Source of the DNA: CAZUDO01 sp964618895
Lineage (GTDB): Bacteria > Desulfobacterota > Binatia > DP-6
Direction of reading: 5' to 3'
Assembly (NCBI GenBank): GCA_964618895.1
Contig: CAZUDO010000122.1
Location: forward strand, 6,223-70,222
Length of the DNA stretch: 64,000 nt
Positions 1 to 7,553 of this stretch are shown in pieces. Position 1 is the first letter of the stretch, and each line of letters opens with the position of its first letter. The notes under the pieces are model-generated. The model did no database searches and was not told the origin of the DNA. It was given only the letters and a program-made list of their open reading frames with translations. Made by a program: the position numbers and the translations under genes.

Positions 1-834
1 TGCGGATCGCAGATCGTACTGTCCCGGCGGAGTGGGGCGGAGGGCGCCGATCGCTACGTCGACGACGGCGACCGGGTCGAGGCCGGCGCGGTCGTCCTCG
101 GCGTCCGAGCCACCCCGGGGCACACGAACGGCTGTGTCACCTACGTCACGGCCGATCGGACGATGGCGTTCACCGGCGACGCGCTCCTCATCCGCGGTGC
201 CGGCCGGACCGACTTCCAGCAGGGGGACGCGCGCACCCTCTACCGATCGATCACGGAACGGATATTCACGCTGCCGGACGGGTGCCTTCTCTATCCCGGG
301 CACGACTACAGCGGGCGCACCGCCACCACGGTCGAGGAAGAGCGGCGGTGGAACGCCCGCATCGGCGGGGCGGCCAACGAGGCCGACTTCGTCGGGTACA
401 TGACCAACCTCGGGTTGCCGCACCCCCAGCACATCGACATCGCCGTGCCGGCGAACTTGAAGTGCGGCCAGCCGGAGGAGCCCCAGGCCGGGGCTGCTCC
501 GCCCGCCTGGGGGCCGGTCGTGCGCACGTTCGCGGGTGTCCCCGAAGTCGATCCGCGGTGGGTTGCGGAGCACCGCACCGCGGTCACCATCCTCGACGTG
601 CGCGAGCCACCCGAGCTGACGGGTGATCTGGGACGGCTGCCCGGGAGCCTGCACATCCCGCTCGGCACGCTCCGCGCCCGGGTGGCCGAGGTGCCGCGCG
701 AGAAACCGATCGTCTGCGTCTGCCGCTCCGGCCGCCGCTCGGCGCAGGCATGCGCGATCCTCGACCAGGCGGGTGTCGATCGGGTCGCGAACGCCGCCGG
801 CGGCATGATCCGCTGGCGGGCGCTCGGCCTCTGA
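1..834 (+). CDS. ETHE1-like persulfide dioxygenase fused to rhodanese (5' truncated)
   Basis: The reading frame is open from base 1, so the N-terminus and the first histidine metal motif lie outside the window. The visible part has the metallo-beta-lactamase blocks TPGHTNGC, FTGDALLIRG, GRTDFQQGDA and LYPGHDYSGR, typical of ETHE1-type glutathione persulfide dioxygenases, which oxidise persulfide sulfur to sulfite at a mononuclear Fe(II). After about residue 175 a rhodanese domain follows, with a Cys-containing loop (CVCRSGRRSA) able to carry sulfane sulfur. The fusion suggests direct persulfide handover between dioxygenase and sulfurtransferase; this is known for related fusions but inferred here. 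It ends 53 nt before the next gene on the same strand. Confidence 0.88.
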   Translation, partial: CGSQIVLSRRSGAEGADRYVDDGDRVEAGAVVLGVRATPGHTNGCVTYVTADRTMAFTGDALLIRGAGRTDFQQGDARTLYRSITERIFTLPDGCLLYPGHDYSGRTATTVEEERRWNARIGGAANEADFVGYMTNLGLPHPQHIDIAVPANLKCGQPEEPQAGAAPPAWGPVVRTFAGVPEVDPRWVAEHRTAVTILDVREPPELTGDLGRLPGSLHIPLGTLRARVAEVPREKPIVCVCRSGRRSAQACAILDQAGVDRVANAAGGMIRWRALGL

Positions 835-887
835 TCCTGGGGTTGTTGGCCTTGCCGCTGGGGCTGCTGATCGGAAGGAGACCAATC

Positions 888-1781
888 ATGCCAGAGGACG
901 TTGAATTCTACCGGGCGCACAGCCGTTGGTCGGATCCGGGCCGCAGAGCACCACTCCTGATGAAGATACCGCCCGTCCCGGACGTTGTCGTTCGCGCCGT
1001 GTCTGGGCTCCTCCTGCATCCTTTCCTCGCGCCGATGCGCAACGTGGAGGTGCCGGCCGCTGCGGCGGACGATAAGGAGACCCGGTCGGTGGAGGCAATC
1101 CTCGACCGCCTGCTGGCGCGCGATGGGAGCGAGTTCACGGTCTCGCGGGCACCACAGAGCAGGTTCTTCTGTGTCTGCGCCGGCTACGCGCGCGTTGCCA
1201 CGTCGGTGTTCCGGTCACACGCCGTCCCGGCGCGATGCCGTGTCGGATTTGCCGCCTACTTCACGCCGGGGTTCTTCGAAGACCACTGGGTCTGCGAGTA
1301 CTGGGACGGCGAGCAGTGGCGCCTCCTCGACGCGGAGCTCGACGAGGCGGCGGTCAGAGACTTTGGCGTGACGTTCGCGCCCTGGGACGTTCCCCGCCAC
1401 CAGTTCATCGACGCCTCGACCGCGTGGTGCCGCCTCCGCGCCGGCGAGATCGACCCGGCGAAGATCGGACTGTCGGCGCTCGGCCTCGCGGGGACGTGGT
1501 TCGTTGCGCAGAGCGTGCTCCGAGACGTGGCGGCCCTCAACAAGCAGGAGATGCTACCATGGGAAACCTGGGCAGTGGGGCGCGAGTTTGGTCCCGGACG
1601 GGACATTCCCGACCGGTGGGAGGAACAGCTCGACAAGGTCGCCGGGTTACTTCGCGGAACGCCAGACGCCGAACTCGCGCAGCGCATCTATCGCGAAAAC
1701 GGATGGCTCAGGGTCACTCCGACGGTGCTCAGCTTCGCGAGCGGGTTGCCAACCGAAGTCGAGGTAGCACAGGTATCGTGA
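888..1781 (+). CDS. transglutaminase-like superfamily protein
   Basis: Encodes 297 aa. The start at 888 is chosen because GGAAGGAG lies 8-9 nt upstream; the frame is open further upstream but overlaps the rhodanese gene. The middle has a transglutaminase-like triad: Cys in FFCVCAGYAR, His in FEDHWVCEYW and Asp in RLLDAELDE. Such folds act as peptidases, amidases or acyl-transfer enzymes, and the substrate cannot be deduced. No signal peptide or membrane segment is seen, so it is probably cytoplasmic. The C-terminus runs into a remnant of a different gene, so the last residues could have been altered by a local rearrangement. Confidence 0.72.
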   Translation: MPEDVEFYRAHSRWSDPGRRAPLLMKIPPVPDVVVRAVSGLLLHPFLAPMRNVEVPAAAADDKETRSVEAILDRLLARDGSEFTVSRAPQSRFFCVCAGYARVATSVFRSHAVPARCRVGFAAYFTPGFFEDHWVCEYWDGEQWRLLDAELDEAAVRDFGVTFAPWDVPRHQFIDASTAWCRLRAGEIDPAKIGLSALGLAGTWFVAQSVLRDVAALNKQEMLPWETWAVGREFGPGRDIPDRWEEQLDKVAGLLRGTPDAELAQRIYRENGWLRVTPTVLSFASGLPTEVEVAQVS

Positions 1782-2233
1782 TCAGGCGTACAGCGCTCTC
1801 CGGCTCCTCTCCGGCGCAGAGCTCGTCCGCACGGACGAGGCCCCCGTCCGGGAGCATCCGCCGGCGTACCGTGTAGCCTTCTGCTCGCGATGCGGGTCAC
1901 CGGCAACATGGTTCGAGATTCCCGCAGGTCTCCTCGACGCCGACCCTGTACTCCGTCCCGACAAGCACATTTTCGTCGAGTGTAAGAGCCACCCCTTTCA
2001 AGGTGTTCTGACGTTGAGATCATTGGGGATTCGGTCGACACTTGCTGATTCTTCGCCGCCAGCTGTCCGCCGCGCGCGGGGCTCGATGTGCGCTCTGCCA
2101 CGGGAAGCGGCTGGAATCGAGCGGTTTGGTGCACCTTGAAAGGGGTGAGTGTAAGAGCCCCTGGTTCGCTCACGAAGCCCCAGGTCTCGGAGCTGAGGCG
2201 GCGCCCGAGAAAAGGTTCCTGAGTTCTGGATGA
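1768..2233 (+). pseudogene. GFA-family (CENP-V/GFA) gene remnant, split by an insertion
   Basis: A frame without a start codon, opening after a stop at 1765-1767, encodes the second half of a GFA-family protein: a Cys-x2-Cys site in FCSRCGSP, then EIPAGLL and RPDKHIFVECKS. The frame is broken at about 1981. The natural continuation, KSPWFAHEAPG, resumes in another frame at about 2153 and stops at 2231-2233. Removing 169 bp joins the parts as HIFVECKSPWF, matching the family pattern (HIFV-x-SKAPWF). The 5' half is missing, replaced by the end of the transglutaminase-like gene. GFA proteins bind zinc through cysteines; this copy cannot be functional. Confidence 0.75.
1990..2147. mobile_element. 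MITE-like insertion with 16-bp TIRs and 11-bp target duplication
   Basis: The ends are perfect 16-bp inverted repeats, CACCCCTTTCAAGGTG at 1990-2005 and its reverse complement at 2132-2147. They are directly flanked by an 11-bp direct repeat, AGTGTAAGAGC, at 1979-1989 and 2148-2158; the direct match extends to 13 bp. The 158-bp body has no convincing coding frame. Insertion of 169 bp net (158 plus one target copy) interrupts and frameshifts the GFA gene. Terminal repeats, target duplication and lack of a transposase fit a non-autonomous element mobilised in trans. The duplication length resembles IS4-like families, but the family is not established. Confidence 0.8.
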
Positions 2234-2238
2234 TCCGG

Positions 2239-2268
2239 TTGAGCGTGCGCCGCGGCGCGCGCTACTGT
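2239..2268 (+). promoter_or_regulatory. predicted promoter, leaderless architecture
   Basis: TTGAGC at 2239-2244, 18-nt spacer, TACTGT at 2263-2268, and only 6 nt before the ATG at 2275. No Shine-Dalgarno is present, so transcription would start at or next to the start codon. Confidence 0.45.
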
Positions 2269-2274
2269 CGCCCC

Positions 2275-2685
2275 ATGATCAACTACCGCGCCTGCACGCT
2301 CGAGGTGAACGACGGCACCTACGCCGCCTGGAACGCGCACGACCCGGACGCGGTTGCGGCGGTGTTCGCCGAGGACGCCGTCCTGCGCGAGGTCGGTGGG
2401 CAGGAGGTGCACGGCCGGGCGGCCATCCGGGAGCGGGCCGCCCTGCTGCTGGCAGCGTTCCCCGATTTCCGGCTCGAACGCCTCACGCTGGTGATCGACG
2501 GCGAGCGCCACGCCGACCGCTGGGTGATGACCGGCACGCACCGCGGCGCGCTGTTCGGCCTCACGCCCACCGGCCGCAGCGTGCGCGTCGAAGGCGCGAC
2601 GTTCACGCGCCTCGGCCCCGACGGATTGGTGGTGGAGGACGTGCACTACACCGACATGGCCGGCCTGCTGGCGCAGCTGTCGTAG
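2275..2685 (+). CDS. SnoaL-like / nuclear transport factor 2 fold protein
   Basis: Encodes 136 aa, the usual length of SnoaL-like ester cyclase relatives. It begins TYAAWNAHDPDAVAAVF and contains the family signatures VHGRAAIRERAA, FPDFRLE, VMTGTHRGALFGLTPTGRSV and VVEDVHYTDMAGLLAQL. These proteins form a small cone-shaped fold acting as isomerase, cyclase or ligand binder, so no specific reaction can be assigned. The start at 2275 is preceded by no ribosome-binding site but by a promoter-like pair only 6 nt away. The stop codon is immediately followed by the left hairpin of a palindromic intergenic element, which probably terminates transcription. Confidence 0.8.
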   Translation: MINYRACTLEVNDGTYAAWNAHDPDAVAAVFAEDAVLREVGGQEVHGRAAIRERAALLLAAFPDFRLERLTLVIDGERHADRWVMTGTHRGALFGLTPTGRSVRVEGATFTRLGPDGLVVEDVHYTDMAGLLAQLS

Positions 2686-2893
2686 CGACCCGAGACTCCG
2701 TCTCGGGTCGGGGCGAGCATGCGGCCCGGTGCACAGGCCCCACGCGCGGCCGGCGGCGCGACAGACGTGCCGGAGCCCGTGCGTGGCGGACGCTGCCCGT
2801 CGCGGAGCCTCCGCATTGCCGCGCCGGCTTTGCACGAGGTACCGACGCCTCAACCCCGCGTCCGATTCCGACCCGAGACAGGGTCTCGGGTCG
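2686..2893. repeat. palindrome-bounded intergenic element, copy 1
   Basis: Bounded by two near-identical hairpins: CGACCCGAGAC-TCC-GTCTCGGGTCG at 2686-2710 and CGACCCGAGAC-AGG-GTCTCGGGTCG at 2869-2893. Each has a perfect 11-bp stem and 3-nt loop. The interior contains ATTGCCGCGCCGGCTTTGC at 2815-2833, which recurs inside a second element at 40790-41040. It lies between the convergent ends of the SnoaL-like gene and the MFS gene and could terminate transcription from both sides. It has no transposase and no target duplication that I could identify. Confidence 0.75.
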
Positions 2894-4337
2894 CGTTCAC
2901 GCCGTCGTGCGGGCGCGGGTCGATGGCGTCGGCGCGCTCGTAGCGCCGGAGCCACGGGAGCGCCAGCAACGGCAGCAGGCTCAGCACGCCGACCGTGATC
3001 ATCAGGCGTCCCAGATTCGAGTAGTCGGCCTGGGTCACGGCGAAGGCGTCGTTCAGATAGCGCGTGAACAGCTCGCTGCCGGACAGGGCGAGGTTCATGA
3101 GCGACGCCATGATGGCGAACATCGTGGCCTCGGCGCCGCGCGGCGCCACCTTCGCGATGAGCGTCAGCATGGGCACCATCGCCAGCTGCCCGAGCGGCGC
3201 CGAGATGGTGGTGTCGATGAGGGCGAAGGTGCGGGGCGACACGCCGAGCCACTCGGCCAGGCCGTAGAAGAGGCCGATGTTGGGCAGGTAGAGGATCGCA
3301 GCCGCGATGCTCACCCAGAAGAGCGTCGCGCTCACCGGGGCGCGCACGATGCGCCGGCGGAACACGAGCAGTCCCGCCAGGCTCAACACCGACCCCACCT
3401 GCGCCAGGACGCCGAGGAACTCCTGGTCGAAGCCAAGCCGGTCGATGGCCCAATAGCTGTAGCCTTGGCCCACGCCGGGCGTCGCCCGGAAGAGAAAAAT
3501 GACGAACGCCGCCACGGCGACGGCGCGGGTCACGCCCATGCGCCCGAGGAGCACGATCAGCACCACCGCGGACACGACCAGCACGATCTCCTGGCTGGCG
3601 GGCACCTCGAAGAGACTGAGCGCGACGCCGAGGAACGCGTAGCCCGCGCCGAGCGCGATCACGAGCCGTGCCGCGTGACCGCTCAGCGGACCGCGCTCCC
3701 GCGGCGGGGCGGACGCCGGCTGCTGGCGCACGGACAGCGTCCCCAGGGCGACCAGCACCGGCAGCACGAGCGCCACCCCCATGACGCCGCGCGCGCCGAT
3801 GCGCCCGGCGAGGAAGCCGCCCAGGTACCCGGTGCAGATCGTGCCGGCGAGGAAGGCCACCCGCCCGAGCGTCTGCACCTGCGCCACCTCTTCCTCGGTC
3901 TCCGCCACCTCGACGCTGAGCGCGTCGGCGACCACGTCCTGCACCATGAAGCCCGTGGCCACGAGCAGCATGGCGACCAGATAGGCGGCCTTGGTGTCGG
4001 CGATGGTGGCCAGGCACAGGTAGCCGAGTGCCGTCGCGAGCGTGCCGAGGAGCAGGTACGCGACCCGCCGGCTGCCGAAGATCGGGTACACGTCCGACGC
4101 CGTGCCCGCGACCATCTTCATGCTCCACGGCAGGTTGATCCAGAATGCCACCTCGGCGACCTCGGCGGGGGTGAGCTGGAGGGTCTCCTTCTGGAAGTAC
4201 ACCAGCGCCACCGACGTGATCGTGCTGGCGCCGTACGCGAAGTAGGTGGCCAGGACCGGGAGGTAGTTGGCGCGGAACCGGCCGAAGATGCGGCGGAGGA
4301 GCGGGGTGGGGCTGTCGGTCCGCGGGGCAGTGGGCAC
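2850..4337 (-). CDS. MFS transporter (BT1/AmpG-like)
   Basis: Encodes 495 aa from a GTG start preceded by AGAAGGGG. The sequence is strongly hydrophobic with about 12 membrane segments. An N-terminal block (YFAYGASTITSVALVYFQKE, then FWINLPWSMKMVAG, SDVYPIFGSRR) resembles folate/biopterin-type or AmpG-like major facilitator carriers; the substrate is not predictable. The C-terminal residues RDPVSGRNRTRG are encoded by the right hairpin of the adjacent palindromic element, so insertion of that element may have replaced the original stop codon. It lies 11 nt after the frameshifted nucleotidyltransferase gene on the same strand. Confidence 0.82.
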   Translation of the reverse strand: MPTAPRTDSPTPLLRRIFGRFRANYLPVLATYFAYGASTITSVALVYFQKETLQLTPAEVAEVAFWINLPWSMKMVAGTASDVYPIFGSRRVAYLLLGTLATALGYLCLATIADTKAAYLVAMLLVATGFMVQDVVADALSVEVAETEEEVAQVQTLGRVAFLAGTICTGYLGGFLAGRIGARGVMGVALVLPVLVALGTLSVRQQPASAPPRERGPLSGHAARLVIALGAGYAFLGVALSLFEVPASQEIVLVVSAVVLIVLLGRMGVTRAVAVAAFVIFLFRATPGVGQGYSYWAIDRLGFDQEFLGVLAQVGSVLSLAGLLVFRRRIVRAPVSATLFWVSIAAAILYLPNIGLFYGLAEWLGVSPRTFALIDTTISAPLGQLAMVPMLTLIAKVAPRGAEATMFAIMASLMNLALSGSELFTRYLNDAFAVTQADYSNLGRLMITVGVLSLLPLLALPWLRRYERADAIDPRPHDGVNATRDPVSGRNRTRG

Positions 4338-4348
4338 GGGCGCCCCTT

Positions 4349-5387
4349 CTAACGTAGTTCACGCTGCAACGCCCGGTGCGCTCCAGGATGTCGGCGGGCA
4401 AGCGCGGCCATCCCCGCCCGCACCGTCTTGCCCCACCCGCGCTTCGCGAGCGCCGCCCATGCCAGGGCGAGATCCCCTGGACGCTCCTCGGCCAGGACGG
4501 TGATGACCTCGGCAGCCTGGTGCAGATCTTTCCCGGCCTTGGTGTGCATGGTGGTCGAGCGTGAACGCGCAACCAGGAGTTTGTGCAGAGCGAAGCGGCC
4601 GGGGCACGGGATGCTGACCAGGACGCCGCTGCCGCCGACCACAGCGGCGCTCTGAGGGTTCTCGAGGAGGTACTGCAGGTACGGCAGTGGCTGAGCCGCG
4701 GCTGCGAAACGGGCCATGGGCACGGGGCTGGTCTCCCGGCGGAGCTGCGGGGTCAAGAGATCGACGCGCAGGGCACGTCCGCGCACCTTGAACGAGGTGG
4801 AGGGCGTGCGTGGCGACAGGCCCGGGACGGGGAGGAAGCCCATCTCAAGGCTCTCGAGGATCTTCGGGGCGTCGGCGCCGACCGGTGGCACCGCGACGGC
4901 GAGCACATGTTCGCTCGCGATGTCGACGTCGTCCGTGCGCAGTCCGGGCGAGGTCCAGCGAACTCCGAGGACGTTCCCGAGCACGACGAACGCGTGCGTG
5001 CCGACGAGCACGCCCCCCCAGACGGAAGACCGCGGCGTTCGCGAGCCCGGCAAGTACCCGTACCGCCGGTGCATCGGTCGTCACCGCCCCGCCGGAGCGC
5101 AGGAGGGCGCACAGGTGCTCGGTCCGCTCGCGTTCGGTGGCGGCGAGCGTGCGCCCTTCGGTGAAACGGGTGACGACGCGCTCCAGCACGGGCGTTCGGC
5201 GGCCGACGTAGCGCTGCACGATGCCGCCGGGGCCCGCGTGCTGATAGTAGTAATAGTCCTGCCCCTTCACGGCTTTCACGACGAACGCGCCGGCGGTGTG
5301 GCCGATGGCGCGGTGGGCGTCGATGGCGGTGAGTTGCTCGAGCAGCTCGGCGTAGGCGGTCTGTACCTGAAGCGAGAGCGGGTCCAT
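4349..5387 (-). pseudogene. nucleotidyltransferase-fold protein (GSU2403-like), frameshifted
   Basis: Two overlapping frames on the minus strand together make one protein of about 345 aa. The N-terminal part (from ATG 5387) has AGAFVVKAVKGQDYYYYQ and RTPVLERVVTRF. The C-terminal part has GTHAFVVLGNVLG, TDDVDIASEH and LHKLLVARSR. The TDDVD acidic motif is that of minimal nucleotidyltransferases. The frames switch at seven G (5013-5019, C on the plus strand); six G would restore AVFRLGGVLVGTHAF. This could be a sequencing error, a phase-variable tract or a real mutation. The family (GSU2403-like, NTP_transf_8) is my recognition from motifs, and its substrate is unknown. Confidence 0.65.
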
Positions 5388-5390
5388 GGA

Positions 5391-5424
5391 GTTATACGCA
5401 AGATCGGGTTTCTGTGCGTATAAC
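5391..5424. promoter_or_regulatory. perfect inverted repeat before the nucleotidyltransferase start
   Basis: GTTATACGCA at 5391-5400 and TGCGTATAAC at 5415-5424 form a perfect 10-bp inverted repeat with a 14-nt spacer, AT-rich against the surroundings. It begins 3 nt upstream of the ATG of the leftward gene. It could be an operator for autoregulation or contain the -10 region of that gene. Confidence 0.55.
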
Positions 5425-5455
5425 CAGATTGCGTGGATGGCTCAATCGTACCCCG

Positions 5456-6349
5456 TCAGCGCGCCGCGTACCGCCCCGCGTCGTCCGCCACCACCCGACC
5501 GGCGTCGACCAGACGCGTCAGATGCTGCGCCATGCTGCGCCGCTCGACCGGGTCGGCGAAGCTCACCGGATCGCCCGGCCGGTAGACGAAGCGATGCGCG
5601 GCGATCTCGTCGAGCGTGTGCGGGACCTCCAGGAACGCGAGCAGGCGCGCCTCGCGGGAAGCGATCACGGCGGTGAAGCGGTCGAGGCGTTCCAGGAACG
5701 CCGCCCGCCCGTCGAGCACGCCGATGTGATGGAAGGTAGCGTACCAGCGGGCGTCGATGGTCCGGACCATGGCGAGGGTGCGCTCGAAGTCTGCCAGCGA
5801 CGACCAGGCATCGCCGTAGTACGGCCCGAAGCTGGAGAGGTCGATGTCGCCGAGGTACAGCACGTCGCCGGGCTCGACGTGCAGGAGGCAGTGGCCGCGC
5901 GTGTGCCCGGGGGCATGGATCACGCGCACCCGCACCCGGCCCAGATCCAGCACCTGGCCGTCGGCGAGCGGGACGGCGTCGAGACGGGGCGCCCAGTGGA
6001 ACTGGTCGACCACCACCTGGCGGAAGGCCGTGTCGATGGGCCCGGTGAAGCCGTAGATCGCCATCATCCCGTCGAGCGACTGCAGCCCCGGCCGGTCGAG
6101 CGGGTGCACGTGACAGGCGGCGTCGGGGAAGAGCGGGTTCCCGGCGATGTGGTCCTCGTGGCAGTGGCTGAGCAGCAGGCGATCGACGTGCGCGCGCTCC
6201 GGCCGCCCGGCGAGCGAGAGCGAGGGGTCGATCAGCGCCGTCTCCTCGCTGCCGGTGACCAGGAGCGAGTTGCCGTGCGGGTACTTACCGCCCTGCACCC
6301 CGGCGAGCACGGTCACGCGACCCAGAACCCGATCGGGGTCAGCCGACAC
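5456..6349 (-). CDS. MBL-fold metallo-hydrolase with C-terminal winged-helix-like region
   Basis: The GTG start at 6349 overlaps the gluQRS stop by 11 nt; a start at 6382 is also in frame. The zinc motif HCHEDHIAGN is at about residues 59-68, followed by HAPGHTRGHCLLH, a metal-bridging Asp in YLGDIDLSSFGPYYG and a late His in TFHHIG. This is a dinuclear-metal hydrolase of the glyoxalase II or lactonase-like branch. The last 60 residues (HTLDEIAAHRFVY, MAQHLTRLVDAGRV) resemble the winged-helix tail of LACTB2-like proteins. The substrate is unknown. It appears co-transcribed with gluQRS. Confidence 0.8.
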   Translation of the reverse strand: MSADPDRVLGRVTVLAGVQGGKYPHGNSLLVTGSEETALIDPSLSLAGRPERAHVDRLLLSHCHEDHIAGNPLFPDAACHVHPLDRPGLQSLDGMMAIYGFTGPIDTAFRQVVVDQFHWAPRLDAVPLADGQVLDLGRVRVRVIHAPGHTRGHCLLHVEPGDVLYLGDIDLSSFGPYYGDAWSSLADFERTLAMVRTIDARWYATFHHIGVLDGRAAFLERLDRFTAVIASREARLLAFLEVPHTLDEIAAHRFVYRPGDPVSFADPVERRSMAQHLTRLVDAGRVVADDAGRYAAR

Positions 6350-7280
6350 GCAGCACCTTCTCCGGGACGCGGACCTCGCCACGGCCGCGGAGCGCCTCCG
6401 GGTCGAAGGCGTGCAGCAGAGCGGCAGGCGACTCCGCCGGCGGCAGCGCCAGGAGCGTCGCGAGCGAGCGGAGGAGGGCGCCGGGGGTGACGCCCGCGGC
6501 GCGATGGTCGCGCAGCGAGACGCCGCGTGCCCGCTTCGCCAGGCGCGTGCCGTCCGCCGCCAGAACGAGCGGTCCGTGCGCGAAGGTGGGGGGGCGCCCG
6601 CCGAGCAACTCGGCCAGCAGCACCTGGCGCGCCGTCGAGCCGAGCAGATCGGCGCCGCGCACGACCTGGGTGACGCCCATCGCCAGATCGTCGACCACGC
6701 ACGCCAGCTGATAGGCGTACACGCTGTCGCCGCGCTTCAGCGCGAAGTCGCCGACGGTCGCGGCCACGTCCTGGGTGACGGGGCCGAGGAGCGCATCGTG
6801 GACCGTCACCACGCGCTCCGGCACGCGCAGGCGGGTCGCAGGCGGGCGCTTCCAGGGGCGCGGCGCGAGGCCGAAGCGCCGGCAGGTGCCGGGGTAAGGC
6901 GGGCCGTCGTCGCCGGCGTGCGGCGCGCTCGCGACCCGCGCGATCTCGGCGCGCGAGCAGTCGCATGCGTACAGCAGGTCGGCTGCCGCGAGTCGGGCCA
7001 GGGCCGCCTCGTAGTGCGCGCTGCGCTCCGACTGCCGGTACGGTCCGGCCGTCCCGCCGACGTCCGGACCCTCGTCCCACTCGAGGCCGAGCCAGCGCAG
7101 ATCGTCGAGCTGGCGCGCTTCCATGCCGGCGACGACGCGCGGCGTGTCGATGTCCTCGACGCGCAGGACGAACGCACCGCCTGCCGCGCGCGCGAACAGC
7201 CAGGCGAGCAACGCGCTCGCCGCCGAGCCCAGGTGCAGGTCGCCCGTCGGCGAGGGCGCGAAGCGGCCGCGGACACTCAC
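6339..7280 (-). CDS. gluQ: glutamyl-Q tRNA(Asp) synthetase
   Basis: Encodes 313 aa from a GTG start. The class I aminoacyl-tRNA synthetase core is visible: FAPSPTGDLHLGS near the N-terminus (HIGH-type motif at residues 16-19), RVEDIDTPR, and a KMSKS-like LAKRARG. A truncated GluRS-like length without the anticodon-binding domain, plus the zinc ligands in YACDCSR and YPGTCRRFG, identify GluQ (YadB). It attaches glutamate to queuosine at position 34 of tRNA(Asp). It is followed by the overlapping MBL hydrolase gene. Confidence 0.92.
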   Translation of the reverse strand: MSVRGRFAPSPTGDLHLGSAASALLAWLFARAAGGAFVLRVEDIDTPRVVAGMEARQLDDLRWLGLEWDEGPDVGGTAGPYRQSERSAHYEAALARLAAADLLYACDCSRAEIARVASAPHAGDDGPPYPGTCRRFGLAPRPWKRPPATRLRVPERVVTVHDALLGPVTQDVAATVGDFALKRGDSVYAYQLACVVDDLAMGVTQVVRGADLLGSTARQVLLAELLGGRPPTFAHGPLVLAADGTRLAKRARGVSLRDHRAAGVTPGALLRSLATLLALPPAESPAALLHAFDPEALRGRGEVRVPEKVLRVG

Positions 7281-7325
7281 CGGGGCCGTGCTACTCGGGA
7301 TGCTGCGCTGCCCGTACCGGTCCCG

Positions 7326-7550
7326 TCAAGCATTTTCTTCGTGCCGCAGGAACGCGAGCGCGGTCGCCGACGACCCGATCTCGAACACCAGCGCCGAGAC
7401 GGTGTACGCCGACAGCCCGCCGTCGAGCGCGACCCCGATCAGGCGTGCCGACGCCAGCCCGGTGCACAGGAACGCGAGCAGGACGAGGGCCGTGCGTTCG
7501 GAGGCGGGGCGCAGGATCCCCACCACCATCGCCACGCCGAGCCGTCGCAT
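7326..7550 (-). CDS. small membrane protein, DUF4345-like C-terminal half
   Basis: Encodes 74 aa with two predicted membrane helices (ALVLLAFLCTGLASARLIG and AYTVSALVFEIGSSATALAFL). The pattern A-x-x-R-L-I-G-x-x-L-D-G resembles the second half of DUF4345 membrane proteins, normally about 120-130 aa, so this may be a truncated relative. It starts 3 nt after the M50 protease stop codon and is probably translated with it. Function unknown. Confidence 0.45.
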   Translation of the reverse strand: MRRLGVAMVVGILRPASERTALVLLAFLCTGLASARLIGVALDGGLSAYTVSALVFEIGSSATALAFLRHEENA

Positions 7551-7553
7551 GCG

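Noticed and set aside
1905..1920. tRNA-like T-arm sequence GGTTCGAGATTCCC
   Set aside because: No acceptor or anticodon arms around it; it encodes WFEIP of the GFA remnant.
2170..4572. Open frame of 800 codons on the minus strand
   Set aside because: Overlaps the MFS gene in another frame and shows no domain; rejected as a shadow.
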